Program-made: the position numbers and the translations under genes
Notes under the pieces: generated by a model
Databases searched by the model: none
What the model was told of the DNA's origin: nothing
Seen by the model: only the letters and a program-made list of their open reading frames with translations
Shown: positions 1 to 10,641 of the stretch, piece after piece
Position numbering within the stretch: the first letter of the stretch is position 1
Layout: each line of letters begins with the position of its first letter
From: Glebionis coronaria
Taxonomy: Eukaryota; Streptophyta; Magnoliopsida; Asterales; Asteraceae
DNA: 64,000 bases
Direction of reading: 5' to 3'
Assembly (NCBI GenBank): GCA_025667525.1
Contig: CM046881.1
Location: forward strand, 497,385,627 to 497,449,626

Positions 1-459
1 ACTGAAGCTCACAGGTATTGCCATCAACTTCAGCATATATTAGCAACATCATTTAAAACCTATCAATCATGTGACTCAATAGAGTTAATGGCATTAAAAT
101 TCTTGAGAATAAATACAAAACATTCTTTCAAAAGGTGTCAATTGTTTATCTAGGAAATATCAAGCGTCCATATCACAGTCAACAACTTTCTGACACAATG
201 AGGCGTTTCACTGTTCAAAGCAACATAAAATCATCACCTTTTTCAGAACATTAATGAGGGAGTTTGTGCCATTTGTTCAAAAGAAACCCTAAAAGTTTCA
301 TTCTCTTTTCAAATGTTTTACAAACTTTGACAAATCAGTTCAAAAAGGGTTACGTATATCTTTTGAGGATTGAAAATTCATATCATTTGAAAAGTTTTCA
401 AAAAAATACACACTCTCTCTCTCTCTCTTTCAAAAGAAAAACACACACAACAAACATCA
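1..459 (+). other. Non-coding stretch upstream of the Cop-Z accessory ORF
   Basis: AT-rich sequence without a supportable reading frame. Near its end it has a CT microsatellite-like run and an A/C-rich stretch just before an ATG at 460, which resembles a plant 5' untranslated leader. Because the accessory ORF lies directly before a copia 3' LTR, this stretch probably belongs to the same element, between its pol region and the accessory ORF. The 77-codon frame at 264-497 has no family features and crosses the ATG of the better supported ORF, so I do not call it a gene. Confidence 0.5.
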
Positions 460-1187
460 ATGGCTGCTTAATCTTCTTCACAACCACAAAAGATTGAGAT
501 CACCCTCAATCCTTCCATCCATGTTAACTATCCTATTGAGGACATATTCTTTAAACCCAACAACATCACCTTGATCAAACAAGAAACCTTAACATCTGAA
601 CCTGGAAAGCAAGTACTTAATTTGTTATCCAAATGTGTGATTCATGATGCCTTGTTCAAGGATCCAGGGGTTATGTTTGAAAATATGTTAAAAGAATTTT
701 GGTTCACAGCACAAGGGTCAAAGAACAAGAAATCCATTGAGTTTGTGTCCACAACTTTAGGTATTCATGGGAAAATAAGTTTAAAGCTGTTTAGGAGGGT
801 TTTAGGGTTAAACTATTTGGATGACTCTTGTGAATATGAGGCTGTACCCAATGATCATTTTGTTGTCAAATCATTTTTTAAAGAAATTGGATACACTGAA
901 GAGATTGGTGATAAATGAGGGTTGAAGAGAACTGTTTACCACCTAAGTGTAAACTTTTGATGTCCAACTTAATTGAGTGTCTGGGTGGGAAAACTGGTGG
1001 GCTTGATCAAATCAACCAAAAGGATGCCCTGATTTTGTATTGTTTGACAAAGGGCATACAAGCTGATTTTGGAAAATAAATCTTTGAAGATCTCCATGGA
1101 AAAATGGAGAAGAAAACTAGGGAAAAGAATGTGGTCTACACCAGATTTTTATCCCTCATTTTTGTTGACAAATTTGGTGAAGAGTAT
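460..1187 (+). pseudogene. Cop-Z accessory ORF, N-terminal part (unknown function, broken)
   Basis: This is the start of a long ORF that I cannot assign to a named domain. The ATG at 460 is followed by a TAA at 469-471. The frame then reads as a plausible globular protein with the stretches KEFWFTAQGSKNKKSIEF and SLKLFRRVLGLNYLDD. A frameshift near 914-918 moves the protein to another frame, which continues with CLGGKTGGLDQINQKDALI, meets a TAA near 1076, and goes on to KNVVYTRFLSLIFVDKFGEEY at the Ath1 junction. The frame resumes at 22330 after Ath1. It sits just before a copia 3' LTR, which is where Sirevirus-type elements carry extra env-like ORFs. I see no signal peptide or obvious membrane segment here, so an env role is only a positional inference. 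Confidence 0.6.
1183..1187. repeat. Left target site duplication of Ath1 (AGTAT)
   Basis: The five bases before LTR A read AGTAT and the five after LTR C (22325-22329) read AGTAC. One mismatch is acceptable for an old insertion. Removing Ath1 with one copy of the repeat rejoins the interrupted accessory ORF in frame, which independently supports these boundaries. Confidence 0.8.
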
Positions 1188-4100
1188 TGATGAGATGGCA
1201 TTTATACATGATCTCATCGTTCTTTTCGGGCTTTAAATGCACAAAAATGTCATAAAATACCATATATATTCTTGTGTTTGTTTACTTGTGTATTTTAGGT
1301 ATGGATATCGTGAAAAAGACAAAAGATCACAAGAAACAAGGAAAAACGGACACGAGAAACGAAGTCGTACAAAGAACCGGGCCCTAGATCATGATTTAGC
1401 CAACATTTACCCTTGAAGACTTGAAGATATGCAAGATTGATACTCAAACAATGAAGAAATGACACTTAAAACCCTTGTGAAATCATAATTACAAGTTTGG
1501 TCCCTTAAGTTTGTCAAAATTACACAAAAGGTCCTTCAACTTTGAAGAAATGGTAAGATTAGTCCCTCATCAAAACTAATTTGTCAATTATAGTACCTCA
1601 TGAAGTCAAAGTTACATTGAAGACCTTTGAAGATAAAGAATGTCCAAGATCAGTCCCTCAAATATCCAAAAATGGCAAAAACAACCCTTGTAACCCTTTT
1701 ACCAAAGTTTTGTGGCCAAAGTATGAAATTGGAAAGTTAAATAACAAAGGAAACGAGTTTGTTTGGAAAATAAACTTGCTATACACTTTCTGCCAAAGAA
1801 CAAGGACCAAGGCTGCCATTTCCAAACTTTGAATACACAAACACGCGCCAAACAAACACAATCCCCAAAAATCAGATCAAAACTTACCACTGTTCACCCT
1901 CAAGAACCCAATAACTATCCCAACTTAAACAAAGGGTAAATTTCAATTACCCTTACCCACGCTTAATTCACACGCCCAGAAAACCTTCCCAACCTTAAAA
2001 CCCTTAATCCCACTCACCAAAGGGTCCCACACCCAAAACCGTTTCACCCATCATGTGACAACTTTCTTTCCAAGTACTGCCACGTGTCAAGATCAACAGC
2101 CAATAATCTTTGCTTCACTCTAAAGCTATTTTAAACGGTTTGGATCATTTTAGACAGCATATACCAAGGATTCGTCTAGAAGCATTTGAGGGCAATATTA
2201 GAATTTCACTTCTAGGGTTTGTGAATAGTGTTAGCTTAGCATTTGCCTATAAAAGGAGACCTCAACCTGTGAGAGTCCCTTTGTTCCAGTTTTACCTTTT
2301 AAACTTGTAATTCCTTTTTAAAATTAATAAAAGTTGGTATTTTGAGAAAATTGTAATTCCTTTTTATGTTTTTGAAATTTGGTGTTGTTTAAAGGTGATT
2401 CTGAGTTCCATTTGTTGTTATAAGTGTGCTTGAATCATTTGGTTCAAGGACGTTTATGTTTGGTATGTTTTTCAAGTTTGAAAAAGCTTGAAAAGAGGTT
2501 TCTGAATTTGCTTATTTTTATGTACTAATCCATAACCAAAAGCTATAAGCTCTTGCAAGTTTGCTTGTAAAAGGATTAGGGCCTTTGGTTGGGCTATTTG
2601 TTGATTGTGTTGAAGAAATCAAGCCCTTGAGTTTCTGCTTTGAAACATCAACCAAGGCATTCATCCATCTTTCTTATTGAAGTACCTTGGTCTTGTTCTA
2701 GTTGTTAAACAAGGTCCAAGGAGCATAGCTGGCCCTCCTAGGATGTTGTGGATGGCAGGTATAATCACTTGTTTAAGATTCCTCTAAATATTTCATGTTA
2801 CTGCCTGTTTTGAATTTGGAGCTTTGATTTTGTTATTTTGTGTTTAAGGTTGTGATTTTTGTGTTTGAATCTGTTTGTTGTCACCTAGGAAGTGTTTTTG
2901 AATGATAAAATCAGTAGGTAGTGTTTCAAAATCACAAGTTGCTTTGAAAAGTGGTTGATTAAGGACTATTTGGGATTACTGGTTCATAAGGCCTTGTGGC
3001 CTTGTGCCCTTGGTTCTTAGGGTTTGGGAAGTCTAAACAAGTCATTTTGAACAAGTTTTAGTCATTGGTTTAGTTTCTGAAAGTCTGGAAAAAGGATTGG
3101 AAGTTTTGCTAAAATCTGATAAAAAGTGTTTTGGAATTGGTCAAACACATCAAATCCAATAACTTCTTTGTTACTTGGATCTAAGGTCTGAAATCAGGTT
3201 TGGGAATAGTTTGGGTGATAAGCTATCTATTGGTTATCTGGTTGTTGAATTTGGTGGCTTATTGTGATTGTTATAGCTTATCAAAGTGACCACCTCATTT
3301 GGTGTTGCATTGTGATTTCTAGCATAAGGATTGTTGTTTTGTTGCTTGGATTCTATTTGTGTGGTGCTTGTGAGGTTATTTGGTTACTTGGTTTGATTTG
3401 TCAAGGCTACTCAACTGGTAGGCCTTGATTCACAAGGTTTGCACTCAAACCTTGACCAGTAGGGTGTAAAACAAGTCTTAGCACTACATTAAGTCTGTCA
3501 ACGTCCATTTTGTTCCTGTCAGCGTTCGATTTTCACTTGTCAGCGTTTGACTTTTGGTCAAACTTGGTCACATAGCTTATTGAATCTGTTTTACTTATTG
3601 GTACATGCAACAACTTAGTTTTTGTAATAGAACTCATTTTTCTCAGCTTAATATCAAATCTGGAAGGTTACAAGTCTTTTGGTTAAGCTTTTGCTAGGAA
3701 ACTAGATTATTTGCCTTTTTCAGAGTGCTTATTGGTTCTCACAGCTTATTCTACTTGGCTTTTTGTGATTTTCTTGATTGATTATTCTTAGTTAAGCTAT
3801 TTGTGAGCTTTTGCAACAAACTAGAGCTTCTGAGGTGCCCTAAATCTCAAACCCGACTATTTTGTCGTTTTGTGGATTGGTACTTTGCATATATCTGGCT
3901 TATTGAGTGTGCTTTTTCAAAATTTCTTTTTATAGATCTCTTTAGCATCCTAAAAGAAGGTTGTGTGTCAAATTAGAGCTTATGCATTAGCTTATTGCTT
4001 AATGGGCTAAAAAGCCCAATAAGGATAAGCTGTTTGCTTAATAAGCTATGAATAAGCTCACTTTCAGGTTTTGGGCCTTCAGAGTTTTGTGTTTAGAATT

Positions 4101-4255
4101 GAATTTTGAGTCAGATTGGGCTTTTCCAAGTCAATTGGGCCAAGTTTTACTTTTTGGGCTAAAAAGCCCATTAGTGTTGACTGTTTTTGGTTTTGGCCCA
4201 TTTGAGGGCCCAATAGGGGTATTCTGGTCATTTCACTTTCATTTTCTGTTTATTT
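1188..4255 (+). repeat. Ath1 LTR A (5' copy, 3' end missing)
   Basis: It is colinear with LTR B from its first base to the base matching 9158, where it stops. About 735 bases of the LTR end are missing. It has lost two short segments kept in LTRs B and C, near 3285 and 3400, each between short direct repeats. It contains a TATAAAA box at 2248-2254 and an AATAAA signal at 2326-2331. Its first bases form a palindrome with arms 1189-1196 and 1211-1218. Confidence 0.9.
2248..2254 (+). promoter_or_regulatory. TATA box of Ath1 LTR A
   Basis: TATAAAA is followed by GGAGACC and, about 75 bases on, by the AATAAA signal. The same arrangement occurs in LTRs B and C. Transcription would start near 2278. 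This LTR copy no longer leads into a PBS. Confidence 0.6.
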
Positions 4256-6002
4256 GTGAATAGGTACTTGCTTTTCTACGCCCTCGCGCTTTCCAATTTT
4301 CAATGTTTTGTTTTTTTTGCTAATAAGGCTAAAAAATGGCCAAATTTTAAAAATTTTCTTAGTTTTTTATAAGTGTTTTTAAGACACGAATGTATATTTT
4401 CCGATGGGTAGAATAAGGGCTAATTTTTTACTTGATGGGCATTTGGAGCCTTTTACATTCCTTAACCCGCTCAATTCAAGTTTTGCTAGACTTTTATATA
4501 GGGAACTTTAAAACGCGAAAGTCTTAGCTCATTCGGGTTAAGAACAAGAACTTTTCGCAAGTTCCTATAAATGATCCTAGAAAGTCACTTATCAAGGGAA
4601 CTATAAAATGCATTCTATAAACTTGAAAAAGTCCAAGAAAGTGCAAGATCCTATAGGTGGCTTGAAAACCCAAAACTTTGATTTGATATAGTCTTAATGA
4701 AAGCTAATCCAAATTTGGCTTCATTTTGACTTGCATGGCTAAGTAATCACGAGTCTCTTTAATTAGAGGTCTTTATATAGTGAAGAACGAGAAGTGATAG
4801 AGTTAGACAAGTGATCATGCTAAACGTAGAACATGAAAATGTTCTTTCAAAAACTCATATGTTTTTAATTGTGGCTTTTTCTTCCCATAAGATCAATGCA
4901 TTAGGAATAAAAATAATTGCAATAAGTAAGGTCGTACGATTTGAAAGGTTACTTAGCCTCTAGCGCAAGATCGTTTAAAAGTTGCTCGGGGTTGAATAGA
5001 GTTCATAGCCAAGGCATAACTTATTGAAGCGGGACGCGAAGAATGGCGAACATCCAAAAAGGCCCTAACAAGGCATGAGGAGCTCTATTTTGTTGCTAAA
5101 GATCTAGGATGATGTGAAGTATCATTATTCCTAAATCAATATGAAGGATCAAGACACACGACGAAAAGCAATTACTCCCCTAAAGATCATGGAGAAAGTC
5201 TATCCAAAAAGACCCTTACAAGGTATGAGGATAAATACATCCAAGTCCGAAAATGAGGCGGATCGTTGTATATCAAAATCCAAAATAAAGATTGAAGAAA
5301 AATGATGAAGTCGTGGTCCAAATATGAAGAATCTCTCAAAAACGTCAAGTGAAGAAATTCCAAATATATGAAGAGAAGACCATAATTTCAAGAACGTCTT
5401 CCCAAGATTTGAAGTATGAAGTACATGCCAAATATCGGTCCGAGAAAGGTCTCAAATCGTGCAACGAGTTATGCCAAGATATGAACTTAAGGAGATACAC
5501 GAGAAGCCGTTTTAAAAGATTTTGTACTTCGGCTAACTATCGATTAAATCGTGCTACTTTGCTTTCGGACTAATAACTACTCAAATAAGTCAATATGAAT
5601 CACTTGTGATCCATGACAAATAGTTAAAAAATGCTAGTAACCCATTTCCTTTAATAATAACTAGGATTGCGGGGAGAAAAAATATTACACAATTTGGACG
5701 TATGAGTAGTGTTAGCATTGTGACTTGTACCAACAATGATCTCGTCTTTTCACTTAGCATGGAATGTATGACAATCAAGGATGACGAAATTTACTCTAAG
5801 GGACATTTACTTGTTTCTATTCTTTGACCCTAAAAGTCACATTCGTGATGAAAATCATACATTATGTCTTTACACATCTTGGTAGTATTATTGCAAGTCT
5901 TTTACTTTTCAATAAAGGTTAATAAAAATTGAACTTTGGTGATGCTTAGATACTTTATTCAAGCATTTCGTGAGGGCATGGCAATGGCTTAGTATGGGGG
6001 AG
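4256..6002 (+). repeat. Duplicated Ath1 internal 3' tail between LTR A and LTR B
   Basis: This segment matches 16736-18481, the untranslated tail between pol and LTR C, nearly base for base and with almost the same length. It starts at the last G of an internal GGGGGG run (16731-16736 in the downstream copy) and ends with the PPT ATGGGGGAG at 5994-6002, directly before LTR B. The small frames inside it have no family resemblance and are disrupted in the other copy, so I treat it as non-coding. Confidence 0.9.
5994..6002 (+). other. Polypurine tract before Ath1 LTR B
   Basis: ATGGGGGAG lies directly upstream of the LTR start TGATGAG. Its presence shows that LTR B was once a 3' LTR as well as the 5' LTR of the following unit. 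Confidence 0.75.
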
Positions 6003-9000
6003 TGATGAGATGGCATTTATATATGATCTTATCATTCTTTTCGGGCTTTAAATGCACAAAAATGTCATAAAATACCATATATATGCTTGTGTTTGTTTAC
6101 TTGTGTATTTTAGGTATGGATATCGTGAAAAAGATAAAAGATCACAAGAAACAAGGAAAAACGGACACGAGAAACGAAGCCGTACAAAGAACCGGGCCCT
6201 AGATCATGATTTATCCATCATTTACCCTTGAAGACTTGAAGATATGCAAGATTGATCCTCAAACAATGAAGAAATGACACTTAAAACCCATGTGAAATCA
6301 TAATTACAAGTTTGGTCCCTTAAGTTTGTCAAAATTACATAAAAGGTCCTTCAACTTTGAAGAAATGGCAAGATTAGTCCCTCATCAAAACTAATTTGTC
6401 AATTGTGGTCCCTCATGAAGTCAAAGTTACATTGAAGACCTTTGAAGATCAAGAATGTCCAAGATCAGTCCCTCAAATATCCAAAAATGGCAAAAACAAC
6501 CCTTGTAACCCTTTTACCAAAGTTTTGTGGCCAAAGTATGAAATTGGAAAGTTAAATAACAAAGGAAACGAGTTTGTTTGAAAAATAAACTTGCTATACA
6601 CTTTCTGCCAAAGAACAAGGACCAAGGCTGCCATTTCCAAACTTTGAATACACAAACACACGCCAAACAAACACAATCCCCAAAAATCGGATCAAAACTT
6701 ACCACTGTTCACCCTCAAGAACCCAGTAACTATCCCAACTTAAACAAAGGGTAAATTTCAATTACCCTTACCCACGCTTCATTCACACGCCCAGAAAACC
6801 ATCCCAACCTTAAAACCCTCAATCCTAATCACCAAAGGGTCCCACACCCAAAACCATTTCACCCATCATGTGACAACTTTCTTTCCAAGTACTGCCACGT
6901 GTCAAGATCAACAGCCAATACTCTTTGCTTCACTCCAAAGCTATTTTAAACGGTTTGGATCATTTTGGACAGCATATACCAAGGATTCGTCTAGAAGCAT
7001 TTGAGGACAATATTGGAATTTCACTTCTAGGGTTTGTGAATAGTGTTAGCTTAGTATTTGCATATAAAAGGAGACCTCAACCTATGAGAGTCCCTTTGTT
7101 CAAGTTTTTACCTTTTAAACTTGTAATTCCTTTTTAAAATTAATAAAAGTTGGTATTTTGAGAAAATTGTAATTCCTTTTTATGTTTTTGAAAGTTAGTG
7201 TTGTTTAAAGGTGATTCTGAGTTCCATTTGTTGTTATAAGTGTGCTTGAATCATTTGGTTCAAGGACGTTTATGTTTGGTAAGTTTTTCAAGTTTGAAAA
7301 AGCTTGAAAAGAGGTTTCTGAATTTGCTTATTTTTATGTACTAATCCTTAACCAAAAGCTATAAGCTCTTTCAAGCTTGCTTGTGAAGGGATTAGGGCCT
7401 TTGGTTAGGCTGTTTGTTCATTGTGTTGAAGAAATCAAGCCCTTGAGTTTCTGCTTTGAAACATCAACCAAGGCATTCATCCATCTTTCTTATTGAAGTA
7501 CCTTGGTCTTGTTCTAGTTGTTGAACAAGGTCCAAGGAGCATAGCTGGCCCTCCTAGGATGTTATGGAGGGCAGGTATAATCACTTGTTTAAGATTCCTC
7601 TAAATATTTCATGTTACTGCCTGTTTTGAATTTTGAGCTTTGATTTTGTTATTCTGTGTTTAAGGTTTTATTTTTGTGTTTGAATCTGTTTGTTGTCACC
7701 TAGGAAGTGTTTTTGAATGATAAAATCAGTAGGTAGTGTTTAAAAATCACAAGTTGCTTTGAAAAGTGGTTGATTAAGGACTATTTGGGATTACTGGTTC
7801 ATAAGGCCTTGTTGCCTTGTTGCCTTGTGGCCTTGGTTCTTAGGGTTTGGGAAGTCTAAACAAGTCATTTTGAACAAGTTTTAGTCATTGGTTTACTTTC
7901 TGAAAGTCTGGAAAAAGGATTGGAAGTTATGCTAAAATCTAATAAAAAGTGTTTTGGAATTGTTCAAACACATCAGATCTAATAACTTCTTTGTTACTTG
8001 AATCTAAGGTCTGAAATCAGGTTTGGGAATAGTTTGGGTAATAAGCTATCTATTGGTTATCTGGTTGTTGAATTTGGTGGCTTATTGTGATTGTTATAGC
8101 TTATCAAAGTTGGCTGAAGTGGTCATTTGCATCAGCAAAGTGACCACCTCATTTGGTGTTGCATTGTGATTTCTAGCACAGGGATTGTTGTTTTGTTGCT
8201 TGGATTCTATTTGTGTGTTGCTTGTGAGGATATTTGGCTACTTGGTTTGATTTGTGAATAGCTTATAAGCTTACTGGCTTATTGCCTTATTTGTGCCAAA
8301 ACTTGTCAAGGCTACTCAACTGGTAGGCCTTGATTCACAAGGTTTGCACTCAAACCTTGACCAGCAGGGTGTAAAACAAGTCTTAGCACTTCATTAAGTC
8401 TGTCAACGTCCATTTTGTTCCTGTCAGTCTTTGATTTTCACTTGTCAGCGTTTGAATTTTGGTCAAACTTGGTCACATAGCTTATTGAATCTGTTTTGCT
8501 TATTTTTACATGCAACAACTTAGTTTTTATAATAGAACTCATTTTCTCAGCTTAATATCAAATCTGGAAGGTTACAAGTCTTTTGGTTAAGCTTTTGCTA
8601 GGAAACTAGATTATTTGGCTTTTTCAGAGTGCTTACTGGTTCTCACAGCTTATTCTACTTGGCTTTTTATGATTTTATTGATTGATTATTCTTAGTTAAG
8701 CTATTTGTGAGCTTTTGCAACAAACTAGAGCTTTTGAGGTGCCCTAAATCTCAAACCCGACTATTTTGTCGTTTTGTGGATTTGTACTTTGCTTATTTCT
8801 GGCTTATTAAGTGTGCTTTTTCAAAATTTATTTATACATATCTCTTTAGCATCTCAAAGAAGGTTGTGTGTCAAATTAGAGCTTATGGTATTAGCTTATT
8901 GCTTAATGGGCTAAAAAGTCCAATAAGGATAAATTGTTTGCTTAATAAGCTATGATAAGCTCACTTTCAGCTTTTGGGCCTTCAGAGTTTTGTGTTTAGA

Positions 9001-9893
9001 ATTGAATTTTGAGTCAGACTGGGCTTTTTCAAGTCAATTGGGCCAAGTTTGACTTTTTGGGCTAAAAAGCCCATTAGTGTTGACTGTTTTTAGTTTTGGC
9101 CCATTTGAGGGCCCAATAGGGGTATTCTAGTCATTTCACTTTCATTTTCAGTTTATTTAGGTTAAAATAAACTAGTTTGCAAGTTTTTAGAATTTTTTAG
9201 AATTTTTGGATTTTTAATATTATTTTATTATTATTTTTTAAATTTCACATTTTTGCACTTTTTACATTTTTCTTAGCTTAAATACATTAAAATAGGATTT
9301 TTTCAACTCTTAGATTAATTTTATCACTTTTAGATTATTTTTTATAATTATTTTAAGTTTTAATAGATTTTAAATCATTTTAAATAGTTTTTCTTAGTTT
9401 AAAAATTTCTAAAAATAGTTTTTAATCGTTTTAGGTCATTTTAGAGGTTTACCAATTGAAAAATCTTTATTTGGGCTTTTTGATAATTAATTTTATTTTT
9501 AGGGCTTTAATTAGCATTTAAAAATTGAATATTTAATTAATTAAAAGGTTTGAAAAAGTTTTGATCATTGGTAAACTCTTAGTTTATTTATTTTGATTTT
9601 TGGTGAATTTTTGGTAATTTTTAGAATTAAATTTTATTTTTATCTCATTTTACGGTTTTACGTTAAGTCGTAGTAGTAATTAATTTCACGTATACGTCAT
9701 TCTCTTTTCTCATCCCTTTCTAACCAATATTAATCTCAAACCTTGCTACATTTTAGTCACACACATATACCTCCTTGGGAAACGAACTTGGAACTTCACC
9801 TTTGGGTCATTAGTGCTTGATTTTCCTAAATCATCACTTAATACTTTCCCTATTTACGCTCTTTTTGCTAAAAGACGTAATTTACCACAATCA
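6003..9893 (+). repeat. Ath1 LTR B (full length, 3.9 kb)
   Basis: It starts TGATGAGATGG and ends ACAATCA three bases before the PBS. The TATA box is at 7063-7069 and AATAAA at 7142-7147, so U3 is about 1.1 kb, R is short and U5 is about 2.7 kb. A perfect 7-bp stem (7548-7554 with 7566-7572) lies in U5 and is followed by CAG/GTATAA, which resembles a splice donor. The last 700 bases are very AT-rich. Small frames inside it are conserved between copies only as DNA and look like chance ORFs. Confidence 0.92.
7063..7069 (+). promoter_or_regulatory. TATA box of Ath1 LTR B
   Basis: TATAAAA lies about 1.06 kb into the LTR. This promoter would drive the Ath1 genomic RNA, with a start near 7090-7100. 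Confidence 0.65.
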
Positions 9894-9896
9894 TTT

Positions 9897-9914
9897 TGGC
9901 GTCGCTGCCGGGGA
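9897..9914 (+). other. Ath1 primer binding site (tRNA-Asp type)
   Basis: TGGCGTCGCTGCCGGGGA lies three bases after the LTR end. It differs at two positions from TGGCGCCGTTGCCGGGGA, the complement of the 3' end of plant tRNA-Asp used by Athila elements. Confidence 0.85.
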
Positions 9915-10641
9915 GGTGTGTCGTGATTAATTTGTCTTGTTGTTTTTAATATTAACCATAAATAGTATTTGTATTAGTAGAAATCTACTAATACGTATTA
10001 TTGGTTTTTTTTGGTTTTTCTTGTGAAATTATTATTACTATATTGTATTAAGCATCACAATCAATACAAAATATCTCCAAAAGTGTGAAAACCCAACCTT
10101 AATTGGGATTTGATCTCCTAATTATTGTATTCGAATCTCAAACAAAAAGAAAAAGGCAAAAATAGATAAATACTTTCGTGAAGCTCGATTTTGAAAAATA
10201 CGAACTATAAGGTGGGTATAAGGCGGGTATTATAAAATATACCTAAGGAAAAAGGCTCTTAAGTGCTTCGCGCCGCCTCGTTTCCCCGCTTACTTGTGAG
10301 TATTTTGAGATTGAAGGCTAATCGAGGGTTTTGCCGCCCAAAGTATTATTACGTATAATATATTTGCTTGGTTTTCTTTGTGACTAAACCTCTTAAACAA
10401 TTTGGTTTTCACCAAAGTTCTAAAGTCATTCGAAGGCGTTCACTCCACGTGATCGTTTTCATTCCTTTGAGGCTTCTTTAACCAAGAGTTTGATTCGAGG
10501 AGAGATTTGGTAGATCGTTGTCTACGAAGATACACCAAAACCCAAAAAAATTAAAAACAATCAAAAACACAAAAAAATTGAAAAATCACAAAACACCCAA
10601 AAAGAATCTTCTTTGCTCACCTCCCATTCTTCGTGAATTTT
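9915..10641 (+). other. Ath1 untranslated leader with a conserved block
   Basis: This is AT-rich sequence between PBS and gag. The part at 10156-10310 is conserved in Ath2 and Ath3: an AATAGATAAATAC motif, a TATAAAA-like motif near 10231 followed by CTAAGG, and then AAGTGCTTCGCGCC with CTTGTGAGTATT at 10261-10303. No long frame crosses it, so the conservation points to an RNA or DNA function such as packaging, dimerisation or an internal promoter. Confidence 0.65.

Noticed and set aside
1581..2310. Short ORFs in Ath1 LTRs repeated at 6396-7137 and 18884-19613
   Set aside because: They recur only because the LTR is repeated. Changes between copies alter starts, stops and residues without regard to codon position, and they cross the TATA and R region.
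5200..5778. Possible env-like genes in the Ath1 3' tail
   Set aside because: The frames are under 80 codons and differ between the two tail copies (4256-6002 and 16736-18481). No membrane or signal segment pattern is seen.
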